A stretch of DNA of 64,000 nucleotides from Malurus cyaneus samueli (lineage: Eukaryota; Chordata; Aves; Passeriformes; Maluridae), in NCBI GenBank assembly GCA_009741485.1, contig CM019236.1, forward strand, positions 50,913,668 to 50,977,667, read 5' to 3'. A program made the translations under genes and the position numbers. Positions within the stretch are counted from its first letter, which is position 1, and each line of letters starts with the position of its first letter. The notes beneath the pieces are model-generated. The model saw only the letters and a program-made list of their open reading frames with translations, was not told the origin of the DNA and did not search any database. Below, piece after piece: positions 13,201 to 24,001 of this stretch.

Positions 13201-16200
13201 AAGAAAGACTTTGTACAAGGGCATGGAGTGAGAGAACAAGAGGGAATGGCTTTAAACTGGAAGAGGGTGGGTTAAGATTAGATATCATGCAGAAATTCTT
13301 TACTCTGAGAATGCTGAGGCACTGAACAGGTTGTCCAAGGAACTGTAGATTCCCCACACACTGAAGTGTTCAAGGCCAGGCTGGATGGAGCTCTGAGCAA
13401 TCTGGTCCATGGGAGGTGTCTCTGCCCGTGGTAAGGGCTTGGAAGTACATGATGTTTTAATAGCTCTTCCAGCCCAATCCATTCTATGGTTCAACAATTC
13501 CATGATTCTATCTCAACAGGTACACACTGTAAGATGGGACATCTTCCCTACCATCGCCTCTACACAGGCAAAAAAGTCCAGGGTTTTTTTTTAAACTACC
13601 TGAAAGTAGGTCTTTACAAATTACAATCAGAATCAACATTAAAAGCAAGGGGAAGAAAGGGTGAAAATGCTTTGCTGTGTTTTGTTAATTGAGAACTACA
13701 AAAGCAGTGACAAAGACCATTTCAGGGAATTAATTTTTCTTATGGTCTTCCACTTGCAGCACACAGAACCTGATTTGTAATCTTTTCAGGGCAGAGTAAG
13801 ACCAAAAATATACTTTAAGAATTCCATTAATTTGGAATAGCTAGATGTAACATCAAGAAAATCACTGTTGTTATCGGGTGCTGCGGAGAAAATGGAACTT
13901 GCCACAGAAGTACAGTGGAATCCATTCAGCAATTTATCAAGAGCTGGCAATCAGACTGACCTGCACAATGAAGAATGACAGACACTATTCTAGATTGGAG
14001 GACTGGACTAGATGAACTTTAAAGGCCCCTTCCAACCCAAAGTATTCTATGATTTTGTGGAAATACTTTGATACAAAACTTTTTGATCACACCAATCAAT
14101 ATCTGAATTTAGAGAATCTGCATCATCCTAGGGGCTTTTTTTTAAAAACTCTGTGAAAATCAGTCTCCATTTTAAGATGCTGCTTTAAATGACATCCTAC
14201 AAATGTAAAGATTATCTGAGCAACTAAATACACCTCCAAAAATGTGCAAAATAAGGACCAAGGAATTGTGAAATCAAACCTTGGTATATTAATTTAAATA
14301 AATAATAGAATTGATAAGCTGAAAGTAGCTGGTGAACACTTTGGATCATTAAGACATATATTTAACATTTCTCTTTCAGCTATGGTGAGTTACATAATGT
14401 CTCTAAAGACGGGAAAGAAGCTTATGAGAAGGAAACTGACAAATAAGATATTGACTGGATGTATGCAAAAATTTAGTCATTTTGCTTGAAATAAAGAGCA
14501 TCAGCATTTAACAAAGCCAAGCTGGAATTTCATTTGAAATAAATTAGTTTTTTCTTCCCATCTGCATGGAGAGGCTTGTGAACACAATGACTGGAATAAT
14601 AAGGTTCCTGTTTACTCCAACTTGCAAATAATTCTTGGAAATATTAATTCACATCAATTGACCAATAACTTAGCAATTGCCTGTGAGCACATGCAGAATA
14701 TCTGAACTCAAATTCTAGGGTTGCAAGACAGCTACAGAATTTCTCAGGAAAACTGAAATAGCAACATACGTTCTGTTACAATTTCTTTGCTTCTTTCTCT
14801 CAGCACTTACGTGAGATAGGTTCCTCGTACATTGACGTCCATCATAAGATTGACCTTCTTTGTTGCTGTTTCCAACGTGCCAGTCAACGAGATGGCGCTT
14901 GCATTATTCACCAAAATATCAATCCCTGGTTTTAAAATAAGCCATTTTACATTAGCATTTAAAGACAAAAACCATGAGTAAGACAGGTGTTTTCTTTTTG
15001 TTTGAAAATCTGCTTGTTAATGTCTCCTCTACACCTTGACTTACCTCCAAAAGTTTTCACAGCTTTCTCCACGGCACTAATGATTTGCTGTTCTTCCCTC
15101 ACATTAACAATGCATGGCAAAGCCTTTCCTCCAGCTGCTTCAACTGCACAATTAAAAGATTTTAAAATTAAACATTTAAAAATTCGTTCTCAAAGGGGAT
15201 CAACTAATACAAACTGTAAATCACATTCTCAACCTGTAACCTTTTAACATGTTGTATGAAGAACAGGGAGGCCAAAACTAAATCTTGACACTGCAAATGT
15301 TTATTTCACACATCTTAAATAGCATAGAATTTTTACATTTAGATACACACACTCATCTTTGTTACAGTAACATTACAGCATTCCTGGGAAGCAAGAGAAG
15401 CACTAAGCTTATTTTAGTAAAAGAACTGAAACTAAGAGAGTCTATGCTTTTTTCCACTCAGGTATGATAATTAAGCAAGGGTATACACCCAGCCCAGCAC
15501 CTTCATTTGTTACAACTTACTTTCTTCTGCTGCAGTGTAGATAGTCCCTGGAAGGGTAGGATGGGGCTCAGCCGTCTTGGCAGCTATCACAATGTTCGCA
15601 CCATCCTTGGCAGCTTTCAAAGCAATGGCCTTGCCAATGCCCCGGCTTGCACCCGTGATGAAGAGAGTGCATCCTGCTAGCTTCCTAAAGGCGAAGAAGG
15701 AAGTGGAGGATAAGGAAGAGGAGAATAAAGCAGAAACTGTGAATCATTTACTTTTATTAGACTCTAAGAGCAAACATAATCAGCACAGTCTCCCAAGCAG
15801 ACAAATGTCTTCATCCTTTCACTAAGAAAACTGCCCGTGAACACAAAAGGGATGGCTACAGCTACAGGAAAATACCACTGAAGAAAGACAGCATCCCAAG
15901 TTTGAAAACAAGACCTTTAGCAAGAAGGTTACACAGGTCACCCAGTTACATTTCTCCCTTTTCATGAAAGGATCCAACAGAGTTTTACATCAGAGCTGCA
16001 ATGTTCTGCAGAAATGGAAAAGGAATAATTTGTAAAAAATAAAAAAAAAACCCAGTTTCTAACAAGACAGCACATCTACACATATCTCTGAAATCTATTA
16101 ATCACAGTGTCTAAACACAAAAACCTGAAGTCTCAATGTGGTGCAAAGTACCAAGCCCAGAACCACAATGCACATGCAAATACCAAAACGCTTATCTTGA

Positions 16201-19200
16201 GAAATGGCAATTTTTCTTTTAAATCTACACTCAACAGCTTCCCAGTAACTGCATTTAGTCCAAATTGTGCCCAAAGACTTTACCTTTTTAATTTTTTTTT
16301 TTAATTTTTGCTTTTTAACTTTCAGTTTCCTCAACTTAGAGAAACTAACAAGTTTTAGAGTGCAAGAAAGATGTCTTGCTAACACAGTATCACTGAATAT
16401 TTGCAAAGAGAAGTATCAACTCCATAAACATATTCAAAGAGGAAACCTTTTAGACAACAGCCCTTCCAGATGAAGGAATGTGCGTTTCTGTGCTCTGCAT
16501 GTTCATATGCCTTTTTGTAAGGTTGTGGCAAAAACCAGGTTTTTAACTCCAGTTAATTAATTCTTACACAAACCATGTGCAACAGCGACTTCACGTTTTG
16601 CTCACATCACAAAAGTTAAATCACAAACATTACAAAAGCTTACACCCTGAGCTTCCATTAGTTTTCCTTTCAGACTGGGCCAAACTTGGCATTGTTTCTC
16701 CCCATCTGTTTTCAGATGTGTTTTTTTTTCCTCTGAGAACATCCATCTTTTAAATGATCTCTTGAGGAGGATGTTTGCTTTCAGAAGGCAAAAAATTAGA
16801 ATGGGTCAGAAAGAGGGAGTGCAGGGGCAGGGTTAGGCATCTACAAGATCTCAGGAAGTCAACCATGTCCTGAAGGTGCCATTTCAAACAGCTTTCATCC
16901 ACAAAATTGAGTCCTAGAAAGGCACAGGAAGAAAATAACTAAACAGCACAGTGAATCACAAAAATCTACTCTCAAAAATTGTGTCACATGCACAGTGAGA
17001 AAAGTTCAACTCTGGAATACATAGTCAAACTGTAAAACTCAGTGAAATAAAGCCAGACTCTAGTTTTCTATCTTCAACCAACCAGCATGAGGCCAGTATA
17101 ATTCATCTTAGTCATGGAAGAGGTAAATGGGGCCCAGCAAGAGGCAGCTCTGGAGGAGAAAGCAGCAGAGGAAAGCTGATGGGGCTTAAAACCCTGCCTG
17201 GGGCTAGAGACTATTCATGAGACCAGCAGGTGTACAAGGAGGCGAGCGGAGCCACGCAGGGAACTTGTGACTCAGTTTCCATGAGAGGTGCCCTACAGGG
17301 ACTGGGAGCACGGACAGGCCCCAAAGAAGGAATCAGAAACACTACCCGGACCTGCTAGGGTGGTATCAGGAAAATCAAAGTTCACTGGCAGCTGAAGCTT
17401 TCGAAGGACATCAAGAGCGCAGAGACTTCTGCTACATTGTTAGCAAATCTGGGCTCTTTGCTCAGTGGGATGGGTGAATGAAAATATTTCAACATTGTTA
17501 CAATACTTTGGCTTCATATTCAAGACACGATGCTATGATCTGGATGGGTGCACAACCTGACAGATAAAAACTGGTTGGTTGGTCAGGCTCAGAGGGTGGT
17601 GATTAGTTAGTCATACTGCAGGAGTAAGATTTCTTAAGCGGACCAGAACTTCAAAGTTTATAAAGCATGTGCCTGTCTAAAATTGCTTATGAACTGTATT
17701 GTGAAGGTCACATCTGCATAACTTCCATCACAGATGGGCTTAAAAAGTAAATCTGCAGAGCAGATACCATTTCAGAAGACAAAAAAATAGCAAATTTATT
17801 GTTTTTTCTTAAAGATTTGAAAAAGACTAGGGAGGCCTACGTATATGTACAGTATATTTTGTCACTTCTTATTTAAATGTGTATTTATGGCAGTTTGCCT
17901 TGATTTGTAAAAAAAGAAGAAGCTGAGGTAAGTTAAAGTAAATGAATCCTAGGGGCCTAATTCTCATTACAGAAGGCTAAAGTGAGGAAGTCAGCAAGGG
18001 CATCTACATTCCTGCACTCTCTTAGAAAACACTTTGACTGGAGCTCTCAGGCCAGCACGGAACACTTCTGTCCTTTTTCCAAGTACCTACTTTGGAACAT
18101 GAATGATCCAGCTCAGATACATAGGTCCTGTTGTTTTGCTATTTAAGGAATGTTGGGATCACTTCTGCGTCAGAATTGCTGTTATTTTGTGTGAATGGAA
18201 GCACTAAAGACAAACAAAAAATTTGGTTTATCCTTCTGCCTCCCTGATCTTCTGGCCTCACATGAAGGCAAGGATTTGTGAATATGCCTCAAAACTTGGG
18301 GGTAGAGTGTTGAGTTTTTAACAGCAGATGGGAAAAATTAATGAAACAGAACGTATGAAGGAAATCCAGTAAGATGGCAAATGTCAAAAGCTACAACCAG
18401 ACAGCCTTTCTGTGAAATAGGATGAAAGAAAAATGGAATGGATACCTTAGCCTGGAAGAGCAAATCACAGGCAGCAACATGCCACAATGCTAGTAGCTCC
18501 TGTGGGAGAGTATGAAGAAGGCCAGTGGAATGGCACAGAAGTAATAGAATTGGTTAATAAAAAAATCAGAAGCTTAGGAGATGTGGGTTTTATTCTTGTA
18601 TAATCTTTTTGTACTCTTTATAACCTTTTTGTGAAATGTTGAAGTTATGTGAGGTTTTCTTATTTGGTTTCTCATTAACTTAGGAGAAATGCCTTAGTAG
18701 CTCATGGAAGTTATCAAAAAGTAAAATCAGGCATCAAGATTTTCAGTGTGATAATCACCAAAGCAAATACATCTTAATAACTGATGTATCATACATTCAG
18801 TGGGGAAAACACTTGTCCTGATAGTTTTTNNNNNNNNNNNNNNNNNNNNNNNNNGAGGTTGTGCGCAAGGGAACGGTAGTATTGCCCGAACAACACTGAG
18901 AATGTGTTTCAAGGCCGGCTGGAGATGTGGCTCTGAGCAATCTGGTCCCATGGGAGGTGTCCTTGCCCGTGGTAAGGGCTTGGACGTACATATGTTTTAA
19001 TAGCTCTTCCAGCCCAATCCATTCTATGGTTCAACAATTCCATGATTCTATCTCAACAGGTACACACTGTAAGATGGGAATCTCCTTCCTCGCCTCGTAT
19101 TACACAGGCAAAAAAAGTCGGGTTTTTTTTTTAAAAACTACCTCGAAGTATGGTCTTTCAAATTACAATCAGAATCAACATTAAAAGCAAGGGGAAGAAA

Positions 19201-22200
19201 GGGTGAAAATGCTTTGCTGTGTTTTGTTAATTGAGAACTACAAAAGCAGTGACAAAGACCATTTCAGGGAATTAATTTTTCTTATGGTCTTCCACTTGCA
19301 GCACACAGAACCTGATTTGTAATCTTTTCAGGGCAGAGTAAGACCAAAAATATACTTTAAGAATTCCATTAATTTGGAATAGCTAGATGTAACATCAAGA
19401 AAATCACTGTTGTTATCGGGTGCTGCGGAGAAAAATGGAACTTCCACAGAAGCTACAGTGGAATCCATTCAAGCAATTTATCAAGAGCTGGCAATCAGAC
19501 TGACTGCACAATGAAGAATGACAGACACTATTCGTAGTTGAGGACTGGACTAGATGAACTTTAAGAGTCCCTTCCAACCCAAAGTCATTAATGTTTTGTG
19601 GAAATATCTTTGGTACAAACTTTTTGATCACACCATCAATATACTGAATTTAGAGAATCGTGCATCATCTTAGGGGCTTTTTTTTAAAAACTCTGTGAAA
19701 ATTCAGTCTCCATTTTAAGATGCTGCTTTAAATGACATCCTACAAATGTAAAGATTATCTGAGCAACTAAATACACCTCCAAAAATGTGCAAAATAAGGA
19801 CCAAGGAATTGTGAAATCAAACCTTGGTATATTAATTTAAATAAATAATAGAATTGATAAGCTGAAAGTAGCTGGTGAACACTTTGGATCATTAAGACAT
19901 ATATTTAACATTTCTCTTTCAGCTATGGTGAGTTACATAATGTCTCTAAAGACGGGAAAGAAGCTTATGAGAAGGAAACTGACAAATAAGATATTGACTG
20001 GATGTATGCAAAATTTAGTCATTTTTGCTTGAAATAAAGAAGCATCGCATTTAACAAGCAAGCTGGATTTCATTTAAATAAATTAGTTTTTCTTCCCAAT
20101 CTGCATGGAGATGGTTGTGAACCAATGACTGGAATAATAGAGGTTCCTGTTTACTCAACTTGCAAATCAATTCTGAAATTAATTAACTTCAGACAATTAG
20201 ACAATAACTTAGCAATTGCCTGTGAGCACATGCAGAATATCTGAACTCAAATTCTAGGGTTGCAAGACAGCTACAGAATTTCTCAGGAAAACTGAAATAG
20301 CAACATACGTTCTGTTACAATTTCTTTGCTTCTTTCTCTCAGCACTTACGTGAGATAGGTTCCTCGTACATTGACGTCCATCATAAGATTGACCTTCTTT
20401 GTTGCTGTTTCCAACGTGCCAGTCAACGAGATGGCGCTTGCATTATTCACCAAAATATCAATCCCTGGTTTTAAAATAAGCCATTTTACATTAGCATTTA
20501 AAGACAAAAACCATGAGTAAGACAGGTGTTTTCTTTTTGTTTGAAAATCTGCTTGTTAATGTCTCCTCTACACCTTGACTTACCTCCAAAAGTTTTCACA
20601 GCTTTCTCCACGGCACTAATGATTTGCTGTTCTTCCCTCACATTAACAATGCATGGCAAAGCCTTTCCTCCAGCTGCTCAACTGCACAATTAAAAGATTT
20701 TTAAAAATTAAACATTTAAAAATTCGTTCTCAAAGGGGATCAACTAATACAAACGTAAATCACATTCTCAACCTGTAACCTTTAACATGTTGTATTGAAG
20801 AACAGGGAGGCCAAAACTAAATCTGACACTGCCAAATGTATTATTTCACATCATCTTAATGCATGGAATTTTTCATTTGATACACAACTCATTCTTTGTT
20901 AACAGTAACATTACCAGCATTCCTGGGAAGCAAGAGAAGCACTAAGCTTATTTTAGTAAAAGAACTGAAACTAAGAGAGTCTATGCTTTTTTCCACTCAG
21001 GTATGATAATTAAGCAAGGGTATACACCCAGCCCAGCACCTTCATTTGTTACAACTTACTTTCTTCTGCTGCAGTGTAGATAGTCCCTGGAAGGGTAGGA
21101 TGGGGCTCAGCCGTCTTGGCAGCTATCACAATGTTCGCACCATCCTTGGCAGCTTTCAAAGCAATGGCCTTGCCAATGCCCCGGCTTGCACCCGTGATGA
21201 AGAGAGTGCATCCTGCTAGCTTCCTAAAGGCGAAGAAGGAAGTGGAGGATAAGGAAGAGGAGAATAAAGCAGAAACTGTGAATCATTTACTTTTATTAGA
21301 CTCTAAGAGCAAACATAATCAGCACAGTCTCCCAAGCAGACAAATGTCTTCATCCTTTCACTAAGAAAACTGCCCGTGAACACAAAAGGGATGGCTACAG
21401 CTACAGGAAAATACCACTGAAGAAAGACAGCATCCCAAGTTTGAAAACAAGACCTTTAGCAAGAAGGTTACACAGGTCACCCAGTTACATTTCTCCCTTT
21501 TCATGAAAGGATCCAACAGAGTTTTACATCAGAGCTGCAATGTTCTGCAGAAATGGAAAAGGAATTATTTGTAAAAAATAAAAAAAAAAACCCAGTTCTA
21601 ACAGACAGCACATTACACATATCTCTGAAATCTATTAATCACAGTGTCTAAACACAAAAACCTGAAGTCTCAATGTGGTGCAAAGTACCAAGCCCAGAAC
21701 CACAATGCACATGCAAATACCAAAACGCTTATCTTGAGAAATGCAATTTTTCTTTTAAATCTACACTCAACAGCTTCCCAGTAACTGCATTTTAGTCCAA
21801 ATTGTGCCCAAAGACTTACTTTATTTTTTTTTTAATTTTTTTTGCTTTTTAACTTTCAGTTTCCTCAACTTAGAGAAACTAACAAGTTTTAGTAGTGCAA
21901 GAAAGAGTCTTGCTAACACAGTATCACTGAATATTTGCAAAGAGAAGTATCAACTCCATAAACATATTCAAAGAGGAAACCTTTTAGACAACAGCCCTTC
22001 CAGATGAAGGAATGTGCGTTTCTGTGCTCTGCATGTTCATATGCCTTTTTGTAAGGTTGTGGCAAAAACCAGGTTTTTAACTCCAGTTAATTAATTCTTA
22101 CACAAACCATGTGCAACAGCGACTTCACGTTTTGCTCACATCACAAAAGTTAAATCACAAACATTACAAAAGCTTACACCCTGAGCTTCCATTAGTTTTC

Positions 22201-24001
22201 CTTTCAGACTGGGCCAAACTTGGCATTGTTTCTCCCCATCTGTTTTCAGATGTGTTTTTTTTTCCTCTGAGAACATCCATCTTTTAAATGATCTCTTGAG
22301 GAGGATGTTTGCTTTCAGAAGGCAAAAAATTAGAATGGGTCAGAAAGAGGGAGTGCAGGGGCAGGGTTAGGCATCTACAAGATCTCAGGAAGTCAACCAT
22401 GTCCTGAAGGTGCCATTTCAAACAGCTTTCATCCACAAATTGAGTCCTAGAAAGGCACAGGAAGAAAATAACTAAACAGCACAGTGAATCACAAAAATCT
22501 ACTCTCAAAAATTGTGTCACATGCACAGTGAGAAAAGTTCAACTCTGGAATACATAGTCAAACTGTAAAACTCAGTGAAATAAAGCCAGACTCTAGTTTT
22601 CTATCTTCAACCAACCAGCATGAGGCCAGTATAATTCATCTTAGTCATGGAAGAGGTAAATGGGGCCCAGCAAGAGGCAGCTCTGGAGGAGAAAGCAGCA
22701 GAGGAAAGCTGATGGGGCTTAAAACCCTGCCTGGGGCTAGAGACTATTCATGAGACCAGCAGGTGTACAAGGAGGCGAGCGGAGCCACGCAGGGAACTTG
22801 TGACTCAGTTTCCATGAGAGGTGCCCTACAGGGACTGGGAGCACGGACAGGCCCCAAAGAAGGAATCAGAAACACTACCCGGACCTGCTAGGGTGGTATC
22901 AGGAAAATCAAAGTTCACTGGCAGCTGAAGCTTTCGAAGGACATCAAGAGCGCAGAGACTTCTGCTACATTGTTAGCAAATCTGGGCTCTTTGCTCAGTG
23001 GGATGGGTGAATGAAAATATTTCAACATTGTTACAATACTTTGGCTTCATATTCAAGACACGATGCTATGATCTGGATGGGTGCACAACCTGACAGATAA
23101 AAACTGGTTGGTTGGTCAGGCTCAGAGGGTGGTGATTAGTTAGTCATACTGCAGGAGTAAGATTTCTTAAGCGGACCAGAACTTCAAAGTTTATAAAGCA
23201 TGTGCCTGTCTAAAATTGCTTATGAACTGTATTGTGAAGGTCACATCTGCATAACTTCCATCACAGATGAATTATGCTAATAAGACAGAAAATGCCAAAT
23301 TCACTTCAGTGCCCTATAGTCTTGGGAATCTTGAAAAACATTGAGATTGGTTCCTTTCCATTTCCATGAAAGACTGCCAATACAGAAACCTGCAAGTCAC
23401 ACCAGGTACACTTTTTACAGCTTACACAGATGCTAGGATTTTAATAACCTGCTAATACAGGAGCAAATAGTAACTTATCTTCCAAGCTGTTAGCAGTGGC
23501 TCTGAAAAGCCAGAAGTCAGAAAACACCTCTAAATTAAGATCCTGTACTGGAAGAAAATTTGACTGACAGGTAAGACAATACTAAAAGAGTGTACTAGTA
23601 TATAACAATAATGACAAAAATGCATTAACAACAATAGTAATAGCAGTTATAATAATAGTAATCATACTTTAATATTATATGCACTGCCCAAATTACATTA
23701 AAGCCCTCCAATAACTGTTTCCATTGCAACAGGCGCCGCTCAAGGCCACTACACGACCCGAACAGCTCGTCCGGGCTCCGCTGCTGCCCGGGCCGGCCCC
23801 GCCACAGAGAACACGCGTGTCCTCCGCTACGGCCCCGGCTCCCGGCCGTCCCGCACGCCCCGAGAGAATGGAGACAGCGCTCCTGGGAGCCAGGGGTGTC
23901 CCGACTCCCTCGGCGGCCGCGGGCCGCAGCCACCGCCCCCGACAGCCCTGGGGCGGCCCCCGCCGGCGCCCCCCGGCACCTTACCCGGTGTTGGGCAGCA
24001 T
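1187..24001 (-). CDS. HSDL2: HSDL2, hydroxysteroid dehydrogenase-like protein 2 (spliced, 11 exons)
   Basis: The spliced product is a short-chain dehydrogenase/reductase joined to a C-terminal SCP2 sterol-carrier domain. The family is peroxisomal or mitochondrial and tied to fatty-acid and sterol metabolism; its physiological substrate is not settled. Exons read 24001-23985, 15684-15521, 15143-15045, 14925-14811, 10672-10569, 9613-9515, 4691-4499, 4014-3752 (or a shorter form), 2568-2407, 1873-1745 and 1299-1187. Visible motifs are the cofactor-binding TGASRGIG (exon 2), NNAS (exon 4), a Ser in LNLSPP (exon 5) and catalytic YTISK (exon 6). The SCP2 part holds [13 protein letters not shown], and the C-terminus is AKL, a PTS1 signal. 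The start is the MLPNTGK ATG in the CpG island. Exons 7 and 8 carry 1-bp deletions in this copy, and exons 2-4 also occur at 20350-21223. Human HSDL2 is 418 residues; the long exon 8 would make this one near 486. The identification is firm, but the linker is uncertain. Confidence 0.95.
1745..1873 (-). CDS. HSDL2: HSDL2 exon 10 (SCP2 domain)
   Basis: The exon is flanked by CATCCAG (acceptor) and GTGAGG (donor) and enters and leaves in phase 1. It codes [16 protein letters not shown] followed by [18 protein letters not shown], the core of the sterol-carrier-protein-2 fold. The last 55 nt recur at 25981-26035 and 28424-28478 in opposite orientation. Confidence 0.95.
2121..2255. repeat. 21-bp tandem repeat (intronic minisatellite)
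   Basis: About 6.5 units of 21 bp (2140-2160, 2161-2181, 2182-2202, 2203-2223 and 2224-2244, with partial units at both ends). The unit is close to tccgtgcctgtctgtggccac and units differ by one to three bases. Because 21 is a multiple of 3, several frames stay open on both strands and give heptapeptide repeats (VCGHSVP on plus). This is a by-product of the repeat. It lies in the HSDL2 intron between exons 9 and 10. Confidence 0.9.
2407..2568 (-). CDS. HSDL2: HSDL2 exon 9 (linker to SCP2 domain)
   Basis: Acceptor TTTCTTGTAG and donor GTAAGA bound 162 nt coding a charged linker (AAQEGKKL...) and the start of the SCP2 domain ([17 protein letters not shown], then VFQFELSG). This aligns with the human segment that ends YLFELSGEDGG. 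The exon is entered in phase 1. No copy of it was found in the inverted partial duplicates at 24.8-28.9 kb. Confidence 0.93.
2569..3751 (-). other. HSDL2 intron 8, with a low-quality stretch
   Basis: This is intronic sequence with no repeat family recognised. The part at about 3170-3440 can be aligned to the inverted copy at 27720-27900 only through many small insertions and CpG-containing substitutions. The flanks align cleanly. That pattern suggests unpolished read sequence rather than real divergence. Confidence 0.6.
3752..4014 (-). CDS. HSDL2: HSDL2 exon 8 (SDR end and linker; long form)
   Basis: The acceptor CCCTCTTAG precedes GTCACCCTCTGATACC, coding [13 protein letters not shown], homologous to human HPLQPDFFLDE. 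A stretch of four T where five are needed breaks the frame near 3990; the inverted copy at 27112 has five. Downstream the frame stays open to a perfect GTAAGT donor at 3751-3746, leaving phase 1, exactly what exon 9 needs. A shorter exon ending at the ATG before GTAGGG (3945) would leave phase 0 and clash with exon 9. The long form would add about 64 residues including [17 protein letters not shown]. The 5' part is certain; the 3' end is inferred from phase. Confidence 0.65.
4499..4691 (-). CDS. HSDL2: HSDL2 exon 7, with two 1-bp deletions
   Basis: Acceptor TTTCTAG and donor GTAAAAG enclose [11 protein letters not shown] ... [11 protein letters not shown] ... [10 protein letters not shown], the C-terminal part of the SDR domain and close to human HSDL2. 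After FIIDEV the frame breaks: one T is missing in GAAGTCTGCTG and one G in GAAGAAGAGTT, compared with the inverted copy at 26427-26621, which reads through to [10 protein letters not shown]. The exon is 193 nt here and 195 nt there. Both losses are in short homopolymers, so consensus error is the likeliest cause. Confidence 0.9.
4692..9514 (-). other. HSDL2 intron 6
   Basis: About 4.8 kb of AT-rich intron. No exon or repeat family was recognised apart from the short tandem near 8191. The part from 4966 to about 6060 recurs inverted at 17741-18829, and the part below 4966 recurs inverted from 26147 onward. Confidence 0.7.
8191..8236. repeat. 23-bp tandem duplication, two units
   Basis: The sequence tacgtag(c/t)tgccctcagtata occurs twice in a row with a 23-bp period and one mismatch. 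This is a recent-looking local duplication within the intron. Confidence 0.8.
9515..9613 (-). CDS. HSDL2: HSDL2 exon 6 (SDR catalytic YxxxK)
   Basis: The exon has acceptor TGTCTTAG and donor GTGATT, is 99 nt long, and enters and leaves in phase 1. It codes [15 protein letters not shown], with the catalytic Tyr and Lys of the SDR family, then [16 protein letters not shown]. It joins in frame to exon 5 (FKNHC) and exon 7 (AIHTAAMD). Confidence 0.95.
10569..10672 (-). CDS. HSDL2: HSDL2 exon 5
   Basis: Acceptor CTTTCAG and donor GTGAGT bound 104 nt coding [29 protein letters not shown] in several parts. The serine in LNLSPP is at the expected SDR catalytic serine position. It follows exon 4 in frame. 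Confidence 0.95.
11225..13515 (+). mobile_element. CR1 LINE, long degenerate copy within HSDL2 intron 4
   Basis: The order of parts matches avian CR1 ORF2 and its 3' UTR. First comes the C-terminal end of the endonuclease ([15 protein letters not shown], then [11 protein letters not shown], where the usual SDH is SDL), then reverse transcriptase ([17 protein letters not shown] at about 12185). The RT active-site box aligned near 12677 reads AHDTKLSG, so the first catalytic Asp of ADD is His. The thumb and 3' UTR follow, ending at about 13500 with attctatg-type octamers. Frames are broken repeatedly, so it cannot be active. It lies antisense to HSDL2. Confidence 0.9.
13985..14053 (+). mobile_element. 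Short CR1 3' tail
   Basis: The stretch 'ggactggactagatgaact' followed by 'ccccttccaacccaaag' and 'attctatgatt' is the terminal CR1 3' UTR. The duplicate lies at about 19540-19600. Confidence 0.75.
14811..14925 (-). CDS. HSDL2: HSDL2 exon 4, copy A (NNAS motif)
   Basis: Acceptor AAAACCAG and donor GTAAGT bound 115 nt coding [19 protein letters not shown] and the helix ending VNVRGTYL. The NNAS motif stabilises the central SDR sheet. An identical exon is present at 20350-20464. Confidence 0.95.
15045..15143 (-). CDS. HSDL2: HSDL2 exon 3, copy A
   Basis: Acceptor AATTGTGCAG and donor GTAAGT bound 99 nt coding [20 protein letters not shown] and then [12 protein letters not shown]. This is the second and third strand of the Rossmann fold. 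The reading frame is intact, unlike the copy at 20584-20681. Confidence 0.95.
15521..15684 (-). CDS. HSDL2: HSDL2 exon 2, copy A (cofactor-binding TGxxxGIG)
   Basis: Acceptor GCCTTTAG and donor GTAAGT bound 164 nt coding [20 protein letters not shown], the NAD(P)-binding glycine motif, then [19 protein letters not shown] and TIYTAAEE. It joins in frame to exon 1 (MLPNTG). An identical exon is at 21060-21223. Confidence 0.96.
17741..18829. repeat. Inverted copy of HSDL2 intron 6 (4966-6060)
   Basis: Read on the minus strand, this segment matches 4966-6060 almost base for base, including tacgtatatgtacagtata and the reverse of the stretch around 5040. It begins immediately after the end of direct-repeat copy A and runs straight into a 25-N gap. 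It carries no exon. Confidence 0.9.
18830..18854. other. Assembly gap, 25 N
   Basis: Exactly 25 N. Duplicated sequence lies on both sides. A fixed 25-N size is typical of a placeholder from a gap-filling tool, so the true distance is unknown. Confidence 0.98.
20350..20464 (-). CDS. HSDL2: HSDL2 exon 4, copy B
   Basis: The 115 nt and both splice sites are identical to exon 4 at 14811-14925 as far as I can read. If the duplication were real, exons 2-4 (378 nt) would repeat in frame in the transcript. Confidence 0.85.
20584..20681 (-). pseudogene. HSDL2: HSDL2 exon 3, copy B, 1-bp deletion
   Basis: This is the same exon as 15045-15143 but one T is missing near its 5' edge (cagctgctcaactg against cagctgcttcaactg), making 98 nt and shifting the frame. 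The splice sites are kept. Consensus error is likelier than decay because neighbouring exons are unchanged. Confidence 0.75.
21060..21223 (-). CDS. HSDL2: HSDL2 exon 2, copy B
   Basis: This is identical in sequence and splice sites to exon 2 at 15521-15684, including TGASRGIG. It is the copy closest to exon 1. Confidence 0.85.

Larger units (their letters stand above)
13325..17736. repeat. 4.4-kb direct duplication, copy A (HSDL2 exons 2-4)
   Basis: This segment is repeated in the same orientation at 18855-23269. It runs from inside the CR1 3' tail, through HSDL2 exons 4, 3 and 2, to the shared sequence cttccatcacagatg. Long parts are identical and differences cluster as 1-bp indels. Copy A contains the intact form of exon 3. 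Confidence 0.9.
18855..23269. repeat. 4.4-kb direct duplication, copy B (HSDL2 exons 2-4)
   Basis: This is the second copy of 13325-17736. It starts in the CR1 3' tail, where the alignment is poor (18855-19200 and 19430-19640 have many small indels), and becomes nearly identical further in. From 23270 it continues into unique sequence leading to HSDL2 exon 1, so its right edge is the natural join to exon 1. Confidence 0.9.

Noticed and set aside
15577..15825. An 82-codon plus-strand frame, also seen at 21116-21364
   Set aside because: It is the antisense shadow of HSDL2 exon 2; its repeat only reflects the segment duplication.
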